DNA from: Rhizophagus clarus
Lineage: Eukaryota; Glomeromycota; Glomeromycetes; Glomerales; Glomeraceae
Reading direction: 5' to 3'
Length of the DNA stretch: 64,000 nucleotides
Assembly (NCBI GenBank): GCA_015698045.1
Contig: BLAL01000018.1
Span: forward strand, 434,001-498,000
Part shown: positions 58,056 through 64,000 of the stretch, piece by piece
Layout: each line of letters opens with the position of its first letter
Position numbering within the stretch: the stretch's first letter is position 1
Made by a program: the position numbers and the translations under genes
Notes under the pieces: generated by a model
Seen by the model: the letters and a program-made list of their open reading frames with translations, nothing else
Told to the model about the DNA's origin: nothing
Databases searched by the model: none

Positions 58056-61000
58056 CATGATTTATTTATCAAAAAAAAAAAGATTATTTTGAGTATGATT
58101 ATATGATTGATAAGGTTTTATTATTATTACTCATTATAGGTGATTTTTAGACTATTTGCTAAAAATAAAATTGTACTTGATTGTAGAAAGTGTCATTACA
58201 AAGTTTATTAAAAGTTAATCATACGATTTTAAATGTGTAACTTAATATAGAAAGTAATCAATTAGAGATTCATCTGATTATTGACCATATTTGGCTAAAT
58301 ATAGTATACAGTGATTACAAATACATATTTAGAGGTTCTTTTCTAGCTTCCAATATTAACTATTGAGTTTCAAGAGAGTGAGTTTTTCCTTGAGATCACG
58401 ACTCACGACTAAAGTCACAAGGGCGAAAAAAGAAATAAAAAGACGTGCCAAAATCTTTAATTTAATAATTAAAAATTTTCTCAACCATGGGAATTACTTA
58501 TCCTTCTAATCAATCATCTTTGCGCTTATTGACATCACTGTGTTAATCATGAAAGGATCCTGTAATAATCCAAAAAACATATAAATTAAATAACTTCCTT
58601 TGTTGGTTTTTTCAGTTTGATGTAAATCTATAATCGAACGATTCATTTGTACTACCGTCTGTGGATCTTAAAGTGGGACGAAAAATGTCTGGAATGTGAA
58701 AGATTAGACAAATGTTCCTTCTGAGGTAGAGACAATCAAATTCATAGACATGAACAGTTGGTATATAATTCATATTCAATCTTTTGAATTTGTATATTTG
58801 ATTGTATTTCTAACTTAATTTTTAAACTAATTTTTAAACTAGTGAAGAGAATTGATCAATATAAGCGTTTTTCTATTTGTTTATTTTTTCTTGTATTTTC
58901 TATTAGTTCTTTGTTCTAAAATTTATTAAGTTTCGTGTTTACGCAAATTAATCAAATTTAATTGCTATACGAATTTAATGATTCTCAGGCATATTATGAC
59001 TCTGGAAAGTGTATTCTGAATCACATATTAAAATAGATAAAATGAACTAAATAAAGCGAAATCGCAAATTAATAATAATAATAAAGAATCATCAACATTA
59101 TGCAAGATAGTATTCTTGAGATTTCGAGGTCCACTTCGTAAATGTTGTTCTAATGTTAGAGTCGTTTTCTGTTATGTCTGAAGTATTTGCAATTCTTCCT
59201 TCGTTAAGTGATTATTATTTTGTACACATCTTCAAAATTAGTTAAATGATTTTGTGCAAAAGTATCATTCTCCTTTGTTATAATAAATAAATTAAAGATT
59301 AGTTTTTTAAATAAAGCATTGCTTGTAAGATCGTTCCTTGATAAAATGTCACGATTGTCACGTGTAATTACAATGGTGATAAGTCTGTGCGACATAAAAA
59401 CCTATATTAACCCCTCAGAAAAATTTGTAGCTACCAGTTACACCGCACAAAAATTCTTAATTATCTCGGCAATAATTTTTTCCAATAGTATATTAAATCC
59501 TTACTTAAATATCATCAAAATCCTTAAAAAGATCAATCAATAGATAAATTATTTTTTAATAACGAAAAACATTATTTCTTTTACATAGATTAAAATTATA
59601 GAATATTATCCTAAAACATTCTATATAAAATTGTTTTTTTTATCTATAATTCTTTCTCACTCTCTTCTTAATACGCTTTATAAAATGTCGTTTTTAAGGA
59701 TTTCATATTACAATTAATATTAGTAACGTTTTCATTATTGTAAGTAATAGAAAGACTTGCCTAAAAAAGTGGTAAAGGTATGTAACAGAATAATGGTCAA
59801 TAATCCAAATCCAATATTGGATTTATTTAGACCTTTAACTTTACCCAACGTACTTCAAAACAACGCTATCGCTACGAATGTGCTTTACGCCGTTAAAAAC
59901 ATGATGATTATCGATGATCCAGCAATAATTATTGTACAATACCTGGAATACTGTACCTGGCTGTAGAAATGGAGTACCTGGTCAAACACAAAATGCAGTT
60001 GTAACTCATCTTACGACAAACAGAGGAATGGATGCCGTATTTGTATTTAGAACAAATTATGATATTGGATAGTGTGAAGACAACCTTTCCCAATGGTATT
60101 AAAAAGTTTTATTTCATATATTTGAGTCCTTACCCCGTATTCTGCCGTTTTCTTTTCCTTTCTTATATCCATTTCTTTATATAGGTTTCGTCATCAGAAT
60201 GGTGTTCTGGACTGTGTTTCTGTCGTCGTGATACACAAGCTAACCTTGAGAAGACAAATCGACGTTGTACTTTTCAATTATGAGTTTAATCAAAATCATT
60301 AATGCACTTAGTGGAATGAAATTAACGTAGAATTTAATATAATTTTCTTAAATGTTTTTGTTCTCTTTATCCTATTTTACATGTCATATGAAACATTTAT
60401 ACATTTATGGTTGTTATCATTATTTCATGTGAACCATTTGTGATTGTTATCTTTAAAAATTTCATATGTATTTAAAGAATAAAATGTTTTATATTTAATG
60501 TTGTAAGCAAGTGATTGACATGTTGATGCGATGATTCATCATACGATCAGTAAAGGAAAAGGTGAAGCTTTTTACGCGTTTAATTTTTTTTATGCATCTA
60601 TTCTCACAACAATCTAAATGATTCGTACGTTTTTGCCAAGAAATTTTTTATTCTTTGGCTTCGAAAAGGAAGATGCTGCAACGCGCATATGCGTATGTAA
60701 TACGGCGTATCAGTCATCTTGTGTTATTCAAACAACTGAAAGAATTCAAGTAATATATTATGAAGATTACTTCTTAAATAATGGTTACTGTAACATTATA
60801 AATATTAATTTACTTCTACTGACGATGAACGACGTTATTAATTTTGGCGGTTACCAGTTACTTTATTAAAACAATAAGTAGAATTATTGGTTGAGATCTG
60901 GATGCTTGAAATTCTTATGGGTTACACTTAATTTTCAATAAAGCTATTATTTTTATTACAAAAATTCCTAGCGATAAGTCAATAAATTAACAATTTATGA

Positions 61001-63510
61001 ATTTTTTTCATAGACAAGTTTTTACTATTTCCGTAGTTAAAAGAGATGGATCATTTCCAAGAGACGAAAGTTCAAAAATATTATCTACAACCTTCAACAG
61101 GAAATTTTAGTGATTACCAAGTTGATGACTCTGTTGAATCTTAAATCAGACTATTCCTGCGACAAATAATCAATGAGGAAGTTTACAAAAAACATGCGAA
61201 GATGCATATATATTCATACGACAAAACTTCAATACTTTTTATTATTTGTTGATCAAGAGAACAAAGAAAAAGGATTGTTTTTTTTAAATTTATGACAGTA
61301 GCTATCGTGCACATGCAATTCGAACAACAAAACCAATAGTAACTATATAGAATGGAGGTACAGGAAATAAAGAGGTAATAATTTGTACAAATCGTAATAA
61401 TCATTATTAAATGAGTTATTCCTATTCACTATCAAACTATCTTTAGGAATTGATCGCAGAAGAGGAGGAAACTCTTACTGAAAAGATGGATATTAGTGAT
61501 AGCGATCAATCAATGCAAAATCTAACATAGAAGCGAAGCGTATATCAGTGTTTTAATAGATATACGAATGTTCAACGATTAATCGGTGATCTTGCTAATG
61601 ATATTACGGGAATTGATCACGCACGTACAAACCGAAGGAAAAAAGGAAAATGAGGAAAGTGAAGAACGTGAATTCCTGTTGAACACTCAGTATTTTTAGC
61701 GCGACCATATCAAAAGGTCAGTCATGCTGAAAAGTGTGCGAGACATGAAAATTAGGTAGAGATCTTATCTTAGTTTGATTACGGAGAAAAGTTCGAAAAC
61801 AGAGTCCAGGAAATTATTAACAATGAACCAATCAGTAATAAAAAAGTCAGAAGTAAAGTTATAGGAAAATTGAACAATACCTTCCTGGAATACTTCGAGC
61901 AAACTTACGTTAGAAAACATATTTTTATTTTATTTAAAGCAATAGTAATAGATAAGATTAAGCGAATAAGATCATATAGTGCAGTTTCTATTTCACGACT
62001 TAATAAGAATCAGCTTCAAAATACGAGTTGGGTCAAATGAACCGGAAACATTAGACGGAAAACCGGATGAATATTATACAATCATGCCATACCATTTTGA
62101 GAACGGCAAAAAATTACTTACAGAAAAGCAATTCTGTAATTTAGTAAAGAATTCTGAATAAATTGAATAAATTTAAAATAAACAAAGTTAGAACAGACAC
62201 ATAAAATGAAAGATATGATAGAATTATCTTATGATTCATTTACAATAAAGTTTCTATAATATCAAGTCAATTGTATCACAGAATTCTCCTTCGAAAATTT
62301 TAGGTTTAGACGAATAAATCAAAAAATTTATTAATTCCTCCCTTTTCCTTCCTTTAAAATATAATTATAAAAAAAAAGTATTTCTCATCATGCAAATCTA
62401 ATTTACAGACTTACGGGTTACAGTACCCTCCCCGAGAGTATACGAAAGTTCTTACTAAATAAAGAACTTTTAAAACTTGTGTAATAATCGAACATATGAT
62501 TGATATTTAGGTAAAATTTAGATTTGTTTAATCTTTTCAGAAAAAAAAAAAGGAGTGTAAAGCTTAAGTTCGGCCCGTTTGATATTCCGTTCAAAGATTG
62601 TTTAAATGTTAATCCGGATGGTAAGATCCGGATATTCATCAGAATATATTTCACTTAATTTTTTTTTAAAAAAATTTAACCATTTTGAACATATTGTGTT
62701 TTATAATTCAATTTTATAATAAAGTTACAATAATTAATCTAATAAATATATTTAAATTAGTAAATTTATTAAAATTAATTTTGTAATTAATTACTAAACA
62801 TTCCATCTACACATTTCTTTTTATGGTAAGTTAGTAGATTAAAGATTCAGGTTTTATAGAAGTGCGAGTGCGCTTTTGCAGTTTACTTTTGCCGCTGAAT
62901 CTCATTTTATGAAACATTGATACACCAAATATCTTAATCTTCTTAAAACGGAATATATCCGTAATCTAAGGATATTCATTAATATCATTCACCTCTTACT
63001 ATACTATTGCTCGTCTTTTTACTCCTCCCTTCGTATCATGTGATTCGCAATATAATCATCTGGCCACAACTCTGACCAAATTGTAAGTCTGTTTATTTTA
63101 GGGTTATCTAAATCACGTGGTAATTCCAACTTTAAATTTCGATCAGAAAATGTATGCAATATTTCTTTAACATAATAAACTAAACTAAAATGTACGCAAT
63201 ATCACTAATTTCACGTATCTTTTAATATTTTTAAAAATGCAATATTTTTATTTTTCAAGTAGTAAATTAATTAATTCAATTAATTATTTCATATCTAATA
63301 CTACTTAAAGTAAACTATTAAACAAGATAAGTATTAAAAATAAAATAAATTATTTACAATATTATAATACAAGAGAGAATAAGAGAAAAAATATACAGTA
63401 ATAATTACAAAAAAAAGAAAAAAAAAAAAAAAAAAGAGGAAAAATTTTTTACTAGGATTGATTGATTGATTGGTTGATTGATTCATCACGATACCTTTCC
63501 TTCGTTAATT
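58056..63510. other. Degenerate region without an intact gene
   Basis: Numerous short frames but none supported. Plus-strand remnants: 59757-60280 (LDLFRPLTLPNVLQNNAIAT; then GVPGQTQNAVVTHLTTNRG in another frame; then a Cys-rich WCSGLCFCRRD end), 60618-60869 (RICVCNTAYQSSCVIQTTER) and 61979-62161 (SNEPETLDGKPDEYYTIMPY). They may be exons or relics of decayed lineage-specific genes. A poly(A) run lies at about 63412-63435 and a (GATT)n tract at 63458-63483. Confidence 0.35.
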
Positions 63511-64000
63511 CTATGATACGATAGTATTAGTAGTAGTATTCCACCAAATTTTTTCTTTTTCATCTGTTTCTAATCTGACATCCTTCCATTTTCCTAATGG
63601 ACTATTATTATTTATTGGATTTTTTATATAAATTATATTTTCTTCATCACTATAATTACTTTCACTTTCAGTTTCAGTCTCACCTTCATTTTTAATATTT
63701 TCAATACTTTTTTCAATAATAATTTCTTCTTCCTTTAATGATCTTACTTCGTTATAAACGAATTTTTCTTCACCAAAGTTAACCCTTATTTTACATTTAC
63801 CATTAGCACCAATAGAAGGGAATAGATAATATCTCTTTTCATTTAAAGCGTCATATTCAACTTCCGTAGTAAATAATGTACCCAAGATGAAACCATTAAA
63901 CGTAAAATAAATCTCACCAGAAAGTGGTTTATAACCACATCCTATAGTAGTATGAATATTATTCCATGATGGACCATATTCCCATCCATTATACATTGAA
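63511..64000 (-). CDS. Ssh4/Ear1-like SPRY protein, C-terminal part (runs off the window)
   Basis: Minus-strand frame open to the right edge and ending in TAG at 63511-63513. It encodes the second half of a SPRY domain: YGPSWNNIHTTIGCGYKPLS, GEIYFTFNGFILG, LFPSIGANGKCKIRVNFGEE. The DTIGCGY / FFTRNG / LFPTIGANG series is the hallmark of fungal Ssh4/Ear1, type I endosomal/vacuolar membrane proteins that recruit the Rsp5 ubiquitin ligase to cargo. The tail is acidic (ETETESESNYSDEE). No PPxY motif is visible in this part; the Rsp5-binding motif might be absent or the tail divergent. The transmembrane segment would be upstream, outside the window. Confidence 0.8.
   Translation of the reverse strand, partial: SMYNGWEYGPSWNNIHTTIGCGYKPLSGEIYFTFNGFILGTLFTTEVEYDALNEKRYYLFPSIGANGKCKIRVNFGEEKFVYNEVRSLKEEEIIIEKSIENIKNEGETETESESNYSDEENIIYIKNPINNNSPLGKWKDVRLETDEKEKIWWNTTTNTIVS

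Noticed and set aside
1..64000. CRISPR array, bacterial operon, Shine-Dalgarno sites
   Set aside because: Intron-rich eukaryotic DNA; no spaced identical repeats and no operon structure.
1..64000. tRNA or rRNA genes
   Set aside because: I looked for T-arm-like GGTTCRANYCC blocks with a partner arm and saw none; a covariance-model search would decide.

Overview
The window is very AT-rich eukaryotic DNA. Its genes carry many short introns (mostly about 60-150 nt), with long A/T homopolymers and transposon relics between them. Every protein I can place is a conserved fungal or opisthokont one (Lst8, EDEM-type mannosidase, Mpo1, pyruvate kinase, eL39, PDK1, She9/Mdm33, Sdc1/Dpy30, Arp10, IDO, RWDD2, Ssh4/Ear1). 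With the base composition and repeat style this suggests an early-diverging fungus, most likely a Glomeromycotina (arbuscular mycorrhizal, Rhizophagus-like) genome; the genus is an inference. I rebuilt the exon chains by hand. In all 14 complete genes with a recognised family or domain, the predicted CDS comes out divisible by three.

Layout: 1-9 kb holds LST8 (-), an EDEM3-like ER mannosidase with a PA domain (+), and a gene with a putative galactose-binding-like domain (-). 9-15 kb is repeat-rich: a retrotransposed ORF1-like element with poly(A) tail and target-site duplication (11437-13358), a 396-bp TA-flanked MITE and a possible third MITE. 15-37 kb is a compact block of twelve genes, often head to head: MPO1(-)/CCDC77(+), PYK(-)/eL39(+), PDK1(-), SHE9(-)/SDC1(+), ARP10(-)/SAP-membrane(+), IDO(+), RWDD2(+). 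37-41 kb holds three non-autonomous DNA transposons with identifiable terminal repeats and target duplications (two hAT-like, one pogo-like). 41-49 kb has one LRR gene inside extraordinarily homopolymer-rich DNA and one small lysine-rich ORF. 49-63 kb is a graveyard of broken reading frames, including an APH-family kinase pseudogene with stops inside its catalytic motifs. At the right edge is the 3' end of an Ssh4/Ear1-type SPRY gene (-).

The genes form no single pathway cluster. They cover growth signalling (Lst8, PDK1), ER quality control (EDEM), lipid alpha-oxidation (Mpo1), glycolysis (Pyk), translation (eL39), chromatin (Sdc1), the dynactin motor (Arp10), mitochondrial inner-membrane shape (She9), tryptophan catabolism towards NAD (IDO) and endosomal sorting (Ssh4). 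The main points of interest are splicing (two 13-nt microexons, an 18-nt exon inside a kinase catalytic loop, two GC-AG introns), an ORF1-only retroelement, the MITEs, and a CCDC77 homologue in what looks like a non-flagellated fungal lineage. I found no convincing multi-gene system that is new.
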